Numbered from the stretch's first letter, positions 18,412-28,197 are shown. The stretch is DNA of 64,000 nt from Dyella silvae (GCF_026421305.1 NZ_JAPJBQ010000009.1:62001-126000), one strand, 5' to 3'. A program made the numbers and translations. Notes: generated by a model not told the origin, from the letters alone.

Positions 18412-19425
18412 TTAGTGCTTTGTGACGGAGCTGTGGGTGGCGGGCTTCACTGGCGCGGTCTGCGGTGGCGGAGCTGCGCTGGCCGGTGTCGCTGGCGCGG
18501 CCGCACTGCTGGCCGGTGCCGGCGGTGCCGACAGGCGGTCATGGGCTTCGCGTACGTTCTGCAGTACGTCGGCGCTGTACCAACGGCCGTCCTGCTTGAT
18601 CAGTTCCGATTCGGTGGAAAGCGGCTTGCCGAGCAAGATGTAATCGAGGCGCACGCGGGCATGGTCGTTGCGGTTCTCCAGCAGGGTCACCTTCACCGAG
18701 TCCAGCGTTTCGTCCAGCGGCAGGCCGTAGATGTTCAACACCTGCTTGATGGCCAGAAAGCCGGTGTCGTACTTCTGCATGGCGGTGTCGAAGTCCATGG
18801 CGCGCAGGTCTTCGGGGGTCTTCAGATCCAGCTTGCGCGCCGCCGCCACCACCACGGCGATGGCCTGCTTGGCCTTGGCCTGGTCGAACCACGGCACCTT
18901 CTGCGCCCAGGGGGCCAGCACATTGATGACCTCGGCGGCTTGCTGTTTCTGCGGATTGGTGAGGTCTTTGCTCTGGGCGACGCCGGTGATCGCGATGTTC
19001 TGCACGATGCCGATCATGATGGGCACCTGGTCGTGGTACTGCTGCTGCAGCTGGTTGAGCTTGGGCCTGGCGATGGCGTAGAGCTTGGTCTCCGCATCCG
19101 GCTCGGTGAGCTGCTGCATGTCTTTGATGAAATCGGCGCGTTGCTCGGGCGTGACCGGCTGTTCGTCAGGGCGTGGGCGGGTCCAGTCGCGGCGCAGCGT
19201 GTCGTAGTCCGCGGGGGGCAGCGCATGCTTCCAGAAGCCGGCGAAGTCGGCGGCCTTGATCAGCGCCACGGTTTGCTGCACCGACGCTTCAGGCGTCTCG
19301 CCACCGGCAACCACCGGGGCCGGCAGCGCGTTCTTGTGCGAGGTCATGAACAGGGCGCCGATCGTGGCCAGCACGAGCAGGGCGATGAACGCACCAACGG
19401 CGTAGAAGACAGATGAGCGACGCAT
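18412..19425 (-). CDS. Membrane-anchored protein of unknown function
   Basis: 337 residues. One N-terminal hydrophobic segment (about 8-28) then an all-helical periplasmic region with several Gln-rich stretches (NQLQQQYHDQ), and a Pro/Ala-rich C-terminal tail (about 300-330, repeated APA/PAT blocks) that probably acts as a flexible linker or is disordered. The region around 240-300 (VKVTLLENRNDHARVRLDYILLGKPL and QDGRWYSADVLQNV) looks like a small beta-rich domain of the type seen in DUF-class lipoprotein-like proteins. I do not recognise the family. It lies just upstream of plsB (43 bases) on the same strand, so the two may be co-transcribed. Confidence 0.75.
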   Translation of the reverse strand: MRRSSVFYAVGAFIALLVLATIGALFMTSHKNALPAPVVAGGETPEASVQQTVALIKAADFAGFWKHALPPADYDTLRRDWTRPRPDEQPVTPEQRADFIKDMQQLTEPDAETKLYAIARPKLNQLQQQYHDQVPIMIGIVQNIAITGVAQSKDLTNPQKQQAAEVINVLAPWAQKVPWFDQAKAKQAIAVVVAAARKLDLKTPEDLRAMDFDTAMQKYDTGFLAIKQVLNIYGLPLDETLDSVKVTLLENRNDHARVRLDYILLGKPLSTESELIKQDGRWYSADVLQNVREAHDRLSAPPAPASSAAAPATPASAAPPPQTAPVKPATHSSVTKH

Positions 19426-19557
19426 GGAATCTCAGGTTTGGCGCCCGCTTAACGCAATTCGGGCCGTCGGCGGAGCGTAAGGGTGTCGACTCCACGTGAA
19501 CAAGAGTCGCGGCGCGAGGGTGAGAGCCCGGTCATAGGCTCTATTAAGGATGCGCCC

Positions 19558-19594
19558 AAAAAGAAAACCCCGCGGGCGTTGGGCCTCACGGGGT
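19558..19594 (-). terminator. Rho-independent terminator after the acid-phosphatase gene
   Basis: On the minus strand a 6-bp GC stem (19594-19589 with 19572-19567) is followed by TTTTCTTTTT. It is about 150 bases past the stop of the phosphatase gene. Confidence 0.75.
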
Positions 19595-19678
19595 AATCCG
19601 GCAGAGCCGGAAGGGAAATGGCCTTGCCTGCGGAATTTTCAAGGTCAGCAGGTGTTGGCAGGGAAGATCTTACTTCCC
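19558..19678 (-). ncRNA. Candidate structured 3' UTR or small RNA
   Basis: Between the phosphatase stop (19743) and the terminator, the minus strand can form a perfect 6-bp hairpin (19661-19666/19673-19678) and a CCGGC/GCCGG hairpin (19598-19610). It also has two interleaved 5-bp pairings (19652-19648 with 19631-19627, and 19644-19640 with 19626-19622), then the terminator. A weak TTGCTT/TAAGAT promoter-like pair with 17-base spacing overlaps the first hairpin. I match it to no known RNA family. It is a prediction from pairing only. Confidence 0.3.
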
Positions 19679-19742
19679 CGTTAAACTTAAAGCAATACGT
19701 TAGCTTGTGCTGCGTAAGTTGCTGATTTTTATTGATCGATAG

Positions 19743-20633
19743 TCAATCAAAACGCAGCGACTGGATCTTCTGGCGCCGGCGCTCATCGCGCGGGGCTGCC
19801 CAATCATTATTAAACAAAGCAGGCTCCCATGCGCCATAGGTCGGGTTGGGGAGCACGAACCAGCGCGTGCCGATCCAGTTCACGTACGACGCCATGGCCT
19901 TCTGGCGGCCCGCCTCGTTATTGGCCAGAACAGTGACAAAATCGCCGATCTGGTCGCCAAATTGCATCAATACGCGGTATTTGTGACTGATCAGCTGGCG
20001 GCGGCAGCTCTTCTCGGTGCCGATCTGCTCGCAATCTTCCACAAAGGTGCCCAGGCCAAGAAAGGCCTCGGGGCCCGAAACCGGCAGGCCTTCCTTGCGC
20101 AGGTTGGCCAGGGTGGCCTGGTCCAGATCCTTGGCGCGGTTGGAGATGTAGATCACCGCGATGCCATGGCTGGCGGCGAACTGGGTGAATTCGACCACGC
20201 CCGGCAGGGCGCGGGCCCGCTGCTCGTTGCACCAGGCGGCCCAGTCAGCCTCGTTGTACTCGCCGCCGCTCTTCACCAGGCGCGCCTGGTAGGGCGAGTT
20301 GTCCAGCACGGTTTCGTCGATATCCAGTACTACGGCCGGTTTGAGGCCAGCGGCGGGGGCCAGGCGATCGTCCTTGGGCAGCGCGTCCCACTGCTTGTCG
20401 GCGAGGGCGGCCAGCAGGCGCGACTGGGCGTCCCGATAGGTCTGCAGATAGATCAGGTCGTGCTCGATCGCGGTCTGGCTCCAGGCCACCGCGTTGAGGT
20501 TGTCGTCCGCCGGCGTGGCGGTGCTGGGCGCTGGCGCGGCGGGCGCGCTGGCGACGGGCGCCTTGGCAGGGGCGGCAGAACAGCCGGCAAGCAGGACCAG
20601 GGCGGCAAGAGCCGCCGGCAAACGAACAGACAT
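19743..20633 (-). CDS. Class C (e(P4)-type) acid phosphatase / 5'-nucleotidase lipoprotein
   Basis: 296 residues from the ATG at 20633 (MSVRLPAALAALVLLAGC), which gives a proper lipoprotein signal with lipobox LAGC. A longer frame to 20666 adds 11 unlikely residues. HAD subfamily IIIB: motif I VVLDIDETVLDNSPYQ (nucleophile and general-acid Asp), motif II Ser/Asn in IYISNRA, and later Lys/Asp motifs around FGDQIGDF. In Haemophilus the e(P4) protein dephosphorylates NMN and nucleotides at the outer membrane, which is the best guess here. Monocistronic, with its own terminator downstream. Confidence 0.9.
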   Translation of the reverse strand: MSVRLPAALAALVLLAGCSAAPAKAPVASAPAAPAPSTATPADDNLNAVAWSQTAIEHDLIYLQTYRDAQSRLLAALADKQWDALPKDDRLAPAAGLKPAVVLDIDETVLDNSPYQARLVKSGGEYNEADWAAWCNEQRARALPGVVEFTQFAASHGIAVIYISNRAKDLDQATLANLRKEGLPVSGPEAFLGLGTFVEDCEQIGTEKSCRRQLISHKYRVLMQFGDQIGDFVTVLANNEAGRQKAMASYVNWIGTRWFVLPNPTYGAWEPALFNNDWAAPRDERRRQKIQSLRFD

Positions 20634-20790
20634 GAAGGATTCCCGTGAAAACCGATGACGCACCATCGAACAATTTTACGACAACGGTGTGTCTGACCCC
20701 AGATGGACTGGGTGTGGCACTGCGGGTCTGGCGGCATTCATCGCCTGCTGACAGACTCAGCGCGTCCCCCTCCATTTCGCATGAACTTGC

Positions 20791-21819
20791 ATGGACTCCC
20801 CCGCACCCGCTCGCCAGCCGTCGTTCGCCATCCGCCTGACTAGCTATCTGCTGGCCGCGGCCGCTTTGATGCTGATGCTCGTCTTGCATCTGTTGCCAGC
20901 GCTGTTTGCTGGCCTGCTCGTGTACGCGCTGGTGCAGACCACCGCGCCGCTCCTGGGCAAGCGCGTGCCGAGCGATCGTGCCCGCGTGCTGGTGGTTGCC
21001 CTGCTGGGCACCATCGTGGTCGGCCTGCTGGTGCTGCTGATCCTCAGTGCGGTGAGCTTTCTGCGCAACGAGATCGGCAATCCCGAAGTGCTGTGGGAGC
21101 AACAGCTGATGCCGCTGGTGGAAAAAGCGCGCCAGCAGCTGCCCGCGTCCGTGGTGGGTTGGCTGCCAGATACGGTGGATGATTTGCGCATGATGGCCAT
21201 GGAGCTCACGCGCAAGCACTCAGTGAGTCTGCAAACGCTCGGCAAGGAAGCGGCGCGTGTGTTCGTGCACATCCTGATTGGCATGGTGCTGGGCGCCATC
21301 GTGGCGCTGAGCCGCGCGCGTCCCGCGCATCAGGTGGGGCCGCTCGCTGCCGCACTTGGCCAGCGCTGCCAGCGTCTGGCGGAGGCGTTCCACAACATCG
21401 TGTTTGCGCAGATCAAGATTTCCGCGATCAACACCGTGTTCACCGCAATCTTTCTGCTCGGCGTGCTGCCGATGTTGGGCATCCATCTGCCGCTGGCCAA
21501 GACGCTGGTGGTGCTGACCTTCATCGTGGGCTTGCTGCCGGTGATCGGCAATCTCATCTCCAATACCGCCATCACCATCGCGGGCCTGTCGATATCGCTG
21601 GGTGTTGGCGTGGCCGCGCTTGGCTTCCTGATACTCATCCACAAGCTCGAATACTTTCTCAATGCGCGCATCGTCGGTGGGCAGATTCGCGCGCGTGCAT
21701 GGGAGTTGCTCGTGGCGATGCTGGTGATGGAGGCCGCGTTCGGTCTGGCGGGTCTGATCGCCGCGCCGATTTATTACGCCTATCTCAAGAGCGAGCTGGA
21801 AGCCGAACGGCTGATCTGA
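20791..21819 (+). CDS. AI-2E/PerM family membrane transporter
   Basis: 342 residues with about seven to eight hydrophobic segments and a soluble loop at about 85-145 (EVLWEQQLMPLVEKARQQLP), the layout of the AI-2E_transport (PerM) family. The C-terminal part has GLLPVIGNLISNT, a family signature. Members include autoinducer-2 exporters and Na+/H+ antiporter-like proteins, and the substrate of this one is unknown. It is divergent from the phosphatase gene and apparently transcribed alone. Confidence 0.88.
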   Translation: MDSPAPARQPSFAIRLTSYLLAAAALMLMLVLHLLPALFAGLLVYALVQTTAPLLGKRVPSDRARVLVVALLGTIVVGLLVLLILSAVSFLRNEIGNPEVLWEQQLMPLVEKARQQLPASVVGWLPDTVDDLRMMAMELTRKHSVSLQTLGKEAARVFVHILIGMVLGAIVALSRARPAHQVGPLAAALGQRCQRLAEAFHNIVFAQIKISAINTVFTAIFLLGVLPMLGIHLPLAKTLVVLTFIVGLLPVIGNLISNTAITIAGLSISLGVGVAALGFLILIHKLEYFLNARIVGGQIRARAWELLVAMLVMEAAFGLAGLIAAPIYYAYLKSELEAERLI

Positions 21820-22211
21820 ACCTGTTCCGGGAGTCGGGCGATGGGCGCGATTCCTGATGGCGAACGGTGGCCAATCCGTTCTCGACGAAAGAAAGTTCTT
21901 GCGCCTTGAGCCTCGGGCGAGACGTGGCGATGAGTGATCATCATGCCGTCTCATCCTTTGTGCACTCCTGCATGTGCCGATTTACGTTAGAAGTTTCCTA
22001 TTTTTTCAACGCGGTGCATGAATTTGCGACCTGCGAATACACCCCTGTGTAAACAAACTTTCATGTGATACACAACCGCCCGCGAGAACCAAACAAACCG
22101 TAAGAGGGTGTCTCCGGGGGGTGCTCCTCTTTCGGGGGTTTTCGCAGGGAGAGGTAGTGCGCCGGGATTCGGCGCCCTGCGCAACGCAGACAAAAAATAA
22201 TTGGGGAGACA
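21820..22211. other. 392-bp leader region of the TonB receptor gene
   Basis: No gene is seen. It is clearly AT-richer around 21950-22080 than the flanks. A short dyad (TGTGTA at 22046, TACACA at 22069) may be an operator half-site pair, but this is weak. I checked for a cobalamin riboswitch box and saw none. Confidence 0.4.
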
Positions 22212-25064
22212 ATGATGTCGAAGTACAAACTCAGCGCTGCCGTGACGGCAGCGTTGGCGCTCAGCTATGCGTCCGTTTCGTTCGCAACCGCCAATGTTCC
22301 TGTGACAACCCCGTCGGCGTCAGATACGACCACCGGCAGCGATGCCTCCGCTGACGCGGATGCAGCCAAGAAAGCCAAGAAGCTCGAAGCCGTCTCGGTC
22401 ACCGGCTCGCTGATTCCGCAGTCGCAGGTCGAAACGGCCACGCCGGTCATCACCATTACCGCGCAGGACATCAAGGCTCGCGGCTTTGCCACGGTCGCGC
22501 AGGCCTTGCAGAACGCTTCAACCTCGACGGGTAGCGTGCAAGGTGCCCAGTTCAGTGGCGGCTTCACGCAGGGCGCGCAGACGCTCAGCATGTTCGGCCT
22601 GCCCACCGGCTTCGTGAAGTACCTTATCGACGGGCGCCCGATGGGCAACTTCCCGGCGCTCTACAACGGCAGCGATGTCTTCAACAATCTCAGCAGCATC
22701 CCGGTGGAGATGGTCGATCACATCGACATTCTCCCGGGCGGCCAGTCGTCCCTGTATGGCTCCGATGCGATTGCCGGCGTGATCAACATCGTGCTCAAGA
22801 AGAAGCTCGATGCACCGGTGCTGGACGTGCGCTACGGCTGGAACAGCAACGGCGGCGGCGCGACGCGCCGTGTGTATCTGGCGGACAGTTTCAATGTCGG
22901 CAAGTTGAATGTCGTCGCAGGCGTGCAGTTCCAGAACACCAACCCCACCTGGGCCTACAGCCGTGATCTGACCAAGGAATACCCCACCGAGGGGGCGACG
23001 CCGCAAGCAGCGGGGCGCAATTATCTGGTCGTCAGCGCGACCGCGCAGAGCAACGGCTACTACTTCGAGGATCCGAACAACTGCGCGAACGCTGCCCCCG
23101 GGTACGGTGGCACGACCAAATACAGCTTCCGCGTCAACAGCGGTAATTACTGCGGTTCGATATACGAACCGGGCTTCGTCACGTTGGCCAATGCGGAAAA
23201 GACGGCCAACCTGTATACGCACGCCACCTTCGACGTCAACGAGAACCTGCAGCTTTACAGCGACTTGCTCTACAACTACCAGGAGCAGAAATGGCAGGGT
23301 GGGCTCAACAACATCTGGTCGACGCAGATCACCTCCGTGGGCAGCTTCTATGAGCCGAACATCGGTGACTATGTAGACCTGCAGCACATCTTCTCGCCGG
23401 AAGAGGTTGGTGGTTACCAGAACACCATGACCAAGCAGATCGAGAATTCCTACATGTTCACCCTGGGCGGCAAAGGCACGTTCGGGCAGTCGAACTGGGA
23501 TTACGATCTGGGCTTCACCCATTCCGATGACCAGACCAACACGCGCGATTTCCTCTCGTTCGCTGGCCCCATCAACACCTTCTTTACCAATCGCGTGCTC
23601 GGACCGAACCTGGGTCCCGATCCCAACGGTTTTGGTGTATCCACCTATGCGCCGAACTATGCGGCGTTCTACACACCAATCACGCCAGCGGATTTCCACA
23701 GCTTCGGTGGCTATGTCGCTACCTATGGCAAGACCTGGGACAACATGTTGCGCGGCCAGGTCACCGATGCCTCGCTGTTCACCCTGCCGGGTGGCGACGC
23801 GGGCCTGGCGGTCGTGCTCGAGGGCGGCAACCAGGGCTGGGCTTATGAGCCGGACGCGCGCTATTTCAACGGCGGCATCTACGACATCACCGCCTCGCAA
23901 GGCTCAGGTCATCGCTACCGTTATGCGGCGACCACGGAAATGAACTTTCCGTTGTTGACCCAGCTGACCGCCGATGTTTCGGGCCGCTATGACAGTTACA
24001 AGGTAGCGGGCAATACGGTCTCGCACGGCACCTACAACCTTGGACTGGAATACCGTCCCTTTGAAACCCTGCTGGTGCGCGCCAAATACGGCACCGCGTT
24101 CAAGGTGCCGACCCTTGCCGACGAGTTCTCCGGCCCGAGCGGCTCCTACAGCCAGGTGGTTGACTACTACAACTGCGCGAAGTTGGGCTTCACGGGCAAT
24201 AACCTTGGCAACTGCCCGGGCAACTACCAACAGGCCAATTACTTCTCCCAAACCCAGGGCAATCCCGCGCTCAAGCCCATCACCGCCAAGGTATGGAATG
24301 CGGGTGTGGTATGGGCGCCGCTCCAGCAGATGTCGTTGAGCATCGACTACCTGCACTTCGATATCAGCAACGAAGTGGCGACGCAAAGCGCAGACAAGAT
24401 CTCGCAGCTCAATTCGTTGTGCCTGCTTGGGCAGATGGACATCAATTCACCGTCGTGCCAGGCCAACATCAACCAGGTCACACGCGATGCGTTCGGCACC
24501 ATCCAGACCATCAACACGCCCAAGGTGAACGTGGCCAGGGAGCAGGTGAATGCGCTCACTGCCAATTTCAGCTACACGGTGGAAATCGGCTCCTACGGCA
24601 AGCTGTTCTTGCAGAGTGCCTACAGCGATGAGTTGAAGCATACCTATCAGCAATACGCCGGCGATCCAGTTATCGACTATCTGCGCAGCCCGTACTGGAA
24701 TACGGACTTCAAGACCAAGTTCAACGCGTCGCTGACCTGGAGCAAGGGTGACTGGAGTGCTACGGCCTTCGTCAACCGCTACGGTTCGTCGCCCAACTAT
24801 CAGGCAACGGTGGTCAACAACTACACCGACCCGGGAACCGGCAAACTGTCGCCCTGGATGATCTACAACGCCAGCGTACAGTACACGCCGATCGCGAACC
24901 TGACCTTGTCCTTCCTGGTGAACAACCTGTTCAACTCGATGCCGCCGAAAGATGGCAGTTATCCGGGTAGCCTCGGAGGCGGGCCGTACAACAGCACCAA
25001 CTACGACGTGTACGGCCGCCAGATGTATATCGAGGCAACGTACAAGTTCGGTACATCGCACTAA
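22212..25064 (+). CDS. TonB-dependent outer-membrane receptor
   Basis: 950 residues. Signal peptide at about 1-26 (KLSAAVTAALALSYASVSFA), then a low-complexity Thr/Ser/Asp/Ala stretch. The TonB-box-like segment LEAVSVTGS is near 58. Plug domain at about 65-200 (TPVITITAQDIKARGFATVAQALQ, DHIDILPGGQSSLYGSDAIAGVINIVLKK in parts), and the rest is a 22-strand barrel rich in Tyr/Asn. Family members import siderophores, oligosaccharides, peptides or other large nutrients; this long receptor, with extended loops containing several Cys pairs, cannot be assigned a ligand. ATG 22212 or 22215 may be used; GGGGAGA lies upstream. A terminator follows. Confidence 0.93.
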   Translation: MMSKYKLSAAVTAALALSYASVSFATANVPVTTPSASDTTTGSDASADADAAKKAKKLEAVSVTGSLIPQSQVETATPVITITAQDIKARGFATVAQALQNASTSTGSVQGAQFSGGFTQGAQTLSMFGLPTGFVKYLIDGRPMGNFPALYNGSDVFNNLSSIPVEMVDHIDILPGGQSSLYGSDAIAGVINIVLKKKLDAPVLDVRYGWNSNGGGATRRVYLADSFNVGKLNVVAGVQFQNTNPTWAYSRDLTKEYPTEGATPQAAGRNYLVVSATAQSNGYYFEDPNNCANAAPGYGGTTKYSFRVNSGNYCGSIYEPGFVTLANAEKTANLYTHATFDVNENLQLYSDLLYNYQEQKWQGGLNNIWSTQITSVGSFYEPNIGDYVDLQHIFSPEEVGGYQNTMTKQIENSYMFTLGGKGTFGQSNWDYDLGFTHSDDQTNTRDFLSFAGPINTFFTNRVLGPNLGPDPNGFGVSTYAPNYAAFYTPITPADFHSFGGYVATYGKTWDNMLRGQVTDASLFTLPGGDAGLAVVLEGGNQGWAYEPDARYFNGGIYDITASQGSGHRYRYAATTEMNFPLLTQLTADVSGRYDSYKVAGNTVSHGTYNLGLEYRPFETLLVRAKYGTAFKVPTLADEFSGPSGSYSQVVDYYNCAKLGFTGNNLGNCPGNYQQANYFSQTQGNPALKPITAKVWNAGVVWAPLQQMSLSIDYLHFDISNEVATQSADKISQLNSLCLLGQMDINSPSCQANINQVTRDAFGTIQTINTPKVNVAREQVNALTANFSYTVEIGSYGKLFLQSAYSDELKHTYQQYAGDPVIDYLRSPYWNTDFKTKFNASLTWSKGDWSATAFVNRYGSSPNYQATVVNNYTDPGTGKLSPWMIYNASVQYTPIANLTLSFLVNNLFNSMPPKDGSYPGSLGGGPYNSTNYDVYGRQMYIEATYKFGTSH

Positions 25065-25085
25065 GTACCGTTGGTTGGATGAAAA

Positions 25086-25118
25086 CAAGAACCCCGCCAC
25101 TGGCGGGGTTTTTGTTTT
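25086..25118. terminator. Bidirectional terminator
   Basis: An 8-bp GC-rich stem (25091-25098 with 25102-25109) is flanked by T-rich sequence downstream on each strand (TTTTTGTTTT on plus; TTCTTGTTTT on minus). It serves the TonB receptor gene and the convergent rep gene. Confidence 0.9.
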
Positions 25119-25137
25119 CCGGTGATTCGCTGAAAGC

Positions 25138-27120
25138 TCAGTTGCCGGCCAGCATCGCCGCGATCTTGGCCATGTGTGACTCGGCCGTTTCGCGCACCAC
25201 TTCCTTGTCCGCTTCCGGATCCTTGCCTTGCCAGTGCAGGTCATCCTGCGGCAATTCATGCAGGAAGCGGCTCGGCTGATTGCTGTGGACTTCGCCGTAG
25301 CGCTTGGTTTTGGCAGACCACGACAGCGTGAGCATTTCCTTGGCGCGGGTGATGCCGACGTACATCAGGCGGCGTTCTTCGTCGATGCGTCCTTCGTCGA
25401 TGGCGCCATCATGCGGCAGCGTGCCTTCTTCGCAGCCGACGATGAAGACGAAGCGGAACTCGAGGCCTTTCGCGGCATGCAGCGTCATCATGCGCACCGC
25501 ATTGCCTGGTTCGTCGCGATCGGCGTGCGTGAGCAAGGCCAACTGCGCGGCAAGATCGCCCGTGGTGTGATCGTTGCGCTGCATGGCGCGGAACCAGTCG
25601 GCGAGTTCGCGCAGATTGCCCAGCCGGCGTTCGCGCAGCGTGGCGTCCGCGGTGCTGGCCGCAATTTGCGCCGCATAACCGGTGCGCTCGAGCACGGTCT
25701 CCACCAGGTCGGCGGCGCTCTGGTGCAGCGAAGCGCTGCGCAGTTCGTCCATCAGCTGGGTGAACGATGCGAGCGCAGCGGCGGGGCGCGGCGTGAGCTG
25801 GCGCAGAACGCTATCGCTGCGCGCGGCATCCAGCAGCGGCGCGTGACGCGTCTGCGCAATCTGGCCAAGCTTCTCTAGCGTGGTCGAACCAATCTCGCGC
25901 TTGGGTACATTCACCACGCGCAGGAACGCTGCATCGTCGCTTGGGTTGGTCAGCAGGCGCAGATAGCAAAGCAGGTCTTTCACTTCGCCGCGGTCAAGAA
26001 AGCTCAGCGCACCGGAGAGGTGGTATGGCACGCGCGCCAGGCGAAGCGCCTTCTCCAGCGGTCGCGCCTGGAAGTTGCCGCGATACAGAATGGCGATATC
26101 GTGCCAGCGCGCCTTGTGTTTCTCGGCGAGCGTGGCGGCAATGGCGGCCACGCGCTCGGCTTCGTGCTCGTTCTCCTTGCACTCCAGTACGCGGATCTGC
26201 GCCCCTTCCGGATGCTCGCTCCACAGCTTCTTTTCGTGCAGGTGAGGGTTGTTCGCGATCAGCTTGTTTGCCGCACGCAGGATGCGCTTGCCGCAGCGAT
26301 AGTTCTGCTCGAGCTTGATCACGCGCAGCGATGGCCAGTCCTTGCCGAGCTGGTCAATATTCTCGGGATTGGCGCCACGCCAGGCGTAGATCGACTGGTC
26401 ATCGTCGCCCACGCAGGTAAAGCTGCCGCGCTCGCCCGCCAGAGCCTTCAGCAGACGGTACTGCGCATCATTGGTGTCCTGGTATTCGTCGACCAGCAGG
26501 TAGCGCAGGCGTTCGCGCCATACGGCGCGGCACGCTTCATCGGTTTCGAGGATGCGCAGCGGCAAGCGAATCAGGTCATCGAAATCCACCGCGTTGAATG
26601 CGGAGAGTCGTTGTTGATACAGGTCGTAGATGGTCGCCGCATCCAACTCGCGCGGGCTGCGCGCAGCGGCCAGTGCCTCTTCCGGTGACAAGCCGGCGTT
26701 CTTCGCACGGCTGATCAGATTGCGCAGGCCAAACAGCACGTCGGGCTTGGCCCCCTTGGGAGCCAGCTCCTTGAAGATGCCTTCACTGTCGTCCGCATCA
26801 AGCACGGAGAAGCCTTTGCGCAAGCCAGCGCGCTCATGCTCCATCTGCAGAAACTTCAGGCCGAGTGCGTGAAACGTACACACGGTGAGTGCGGCCGCGT
26901 CCTCGGTGCTGATCAGCTTCGCCACGCGCTCGCGCATTTCCTTCGCCGCCTTGTTGGTAAAGGTGATGGCGGCGATGCGTGACGGGGCGAGTTTCTTGCG
27001 GGCGATGAGATACGCGATCTTCTGCGTAATCACGCTGGTCTTGCCCGACCCTGCGCCGGCCAATACCAGCAGCGGGCCGTCGCAGTGTTCGACGGCGGCC
27101 AATTGTTGGGGGTTGAGCAT
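25138..27120 (-). CDS. rep: ATP-dependent DNA helicase Rep
   Basis: 660 residues (E. coli Rep 673). UvrD/Rep-type superfamily 1A helicase moving 3'-5' on single-stranded DNA, helping replication forks pass protein obstacles. Walker A AGAGSGKTS near 22, motif Ia TFTNKAAKEMRERV, motif II VDEYQDTN near 216, motif III GDDDQSIYAWRGA, motif IV, motif V TLHAAKGLEF and motif VI RLMYVGITRAKE. The relation to Rep rather than UvrD is judged by the overall length and the NLRELADWF region. Convergent with the TonB receptor gene and preceded by 164 bases before the divergent Sel1 gene. Confidence 0.95.
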   Translation of the reverse strand: MLNPQQLAAVEHCDGPLLVLAGAGSGKTSVITQKIAYLIARKKLAPSRIAAITFTNKAAKEMRERVAKLISTEDAAALTVCTFHALGLKFLQMEHERAGLRKGFSVLDADDSEGIFKELAPKGAKPDVLFGLRNLISRAKNAGLSPEEALAAARSPRELDAATIYDLYQQRLSAFNAVDFDDLIRLPLRILETDEACRAVWRERLRYLLVDEYQDTNDAQYRLLKALAGERGSFTCVGDDDQSIYAWRGANPENIDQLGKDWPSLRVIKLEQNYRCGKRILRAANKLIANNPHLHEKKLWSEHPEGAQIRVLECKENEHEAERVAAIAATLAEKHKARWHDIAILYRGNFQARPLEKALRLARVPYHLSGALSFLDRGEVKDLLCYLRLLTNPSDDAAFLRVVNVPKREIGSTTLEKLGQIAQTRHAPLLDAARSDSVLRQLTPRPAAALASFTQLMDELRSASLHQSAADLVETVLERTGYAAQIAASTADATLRERRLGNLRELADWFRAMQRNDHTTGDLAAQLALLTHADRDEPGNAVRMMTLHAAKGLEFRFVFIVGCEEGTLPHDGAIDEGRIDEERRLMYVGITRAKEMLTLSWSAKTKRYGEVHSNQPSRFLHELPQDDLHWQGKDPEADKEVVRETAESHMAKIAAMLAGN

Positions 27121-27284
27121 GATGTGCGCGGAGGCCTGAGCGACGGGCGATGGTAGCAGAGGTGGCCGCTCCGGTTGGCGGCGGGGCTGACCATACGCCT
27201 GATGTATGCTCCCGAACCAAGGCCCCGGCGGCGGTCTTATGGGGGGCAGTATGGCGTCCGCATCATCACCAGGGAGAGTGTGAT

Positions 27285-28124
27285 ATGGCGAAGGCGACTC
27301 GTTTCATGCTTATGGGTGTCCTGCTGGCGGGCAGTTTCCTCGGTACGGCTCTGGCGCAAGAGCTACCGTCGTCGCCGACGACGACCGATGGCCCGAGCGC
27401 AAAAGCGCTGGAAGCGGCCAGGGATCTGCAAGAAGTGCTGGACGAGCCTTCCGTGGCTTGGCAGCACCCTGATCTGCGTTATCGCCAGTTGGGTCTCGAT
27501 GCGTATCGCAACGGCAGCAAGGAGCGGGCGCTGCGATTGCTGATTGAGGCTTCGCGGTACGCAGACAAGCCCTCGCAAGCCATGGTGGCGGCGATGTACT
27601 GGCATGGCGAAGGCACTGCGGTCGATCGCCCCCGTGCGTATGCCTGGATGGATCTCGCGGCGGACCGCGGTTATCGCGACCTGTTGGTTCAACGCGAATT
27701 GTTCTGGCATTCGCTCACCGAAGCCGAGCGTCGCACCGCGCTCGACCTTGGCAAGGAGATCTATGACCAATACTCCGACGATGCCGGCAAACTCAGGCTG
27801 GAACGCAGTCTCAGCCTTGTGAGAAACAAGGGAACCGGCAGCCATGCCGGGTTCATTGGCAGTGGCAACACGATTTTCTCGTCGGGTATTCGTGGCTACT
27901 CCAATGACGCGTTGCCCGCTAACTCCGTGGCCCGCCTACTGGGGCAAGTCGATGGCCATTCGATGGACTTCAAGCTGGTGTATGACCCCATGCTGTGGCA
28001 TGCAGGCCCGTATATGCAGCTGAAAGACGTGCAATGGCAGCTCAGCCGGCCGTTGCAGGGACACGTGGACGTCGGCGATCCGCAAACCGTTCGGTCGCCT
28101 GACGACACCCAGCCTCCGGTATAG
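27285..28124 (+). CDS. Secreted Sel1-repeat protein
   Basis: 279 residues starting at ATG 27285, preceded by AGGGAGA. An open frame upstream (from 27150) is not protein-like. Signal peptide MAKATRFMLMGVLLAGSFLGTALAQ. Residues about 85-135 form one clear Sel1-like unit (QAMVAAMYWHGEGTAVDRPRAYAW then MDLAADRGY), with a weaker one before it. The C-terminal half (about 180-270) has no recognised domain and may be beta-rich. Sel1 repeats mediate protein-protein contacts, so an adaptor role in the periplasm is possible. It lies upstream of tdk in the same orientation. Confidence 0.75.
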   Translation: MAKATRFMLMGVLLAGSFLGTALAQELPSSPTTTDGPSAKALEAARDLQEVLDEPSVAWQHPDLRYRQLGLDAYRNGSKERALRLLIEASRYADKPSQAMVAAMYWHGEGTAVDRPRAYAWMDLAADRGYRDLLVQRELFWHSLTEAERRTALDLGKEIYDQYSDDAGKLRLERSLSLVRNKGTGSHAGFIGSGNTIFSSGIRGYSNDALPANSVARLLGQVDGHSMDFKLVYDPMLWHAGPYMQLKDVQWQLSRPLQGHVDVGDPQTVRSPDDTQPPV

Positions 28125-28197
28125 GTCAACGCTGCTCGTGTCGGGGCGCCATAGGGTGGCAACCGGGTAACATCAGCGCCCCGCCGCAGGAACGATC

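Noticed and set aside
19558-19678. Match to 6S RNA, tmRNA, SRP RNA or a known riboswitch
   Set aside because: None of their conserved boxes is present, and the length and context differ.
22518-23900. 460-codon minus frame over the TonB receptor
   Set aside because: Antisense shadow of a recognised receptor; no domain visible.
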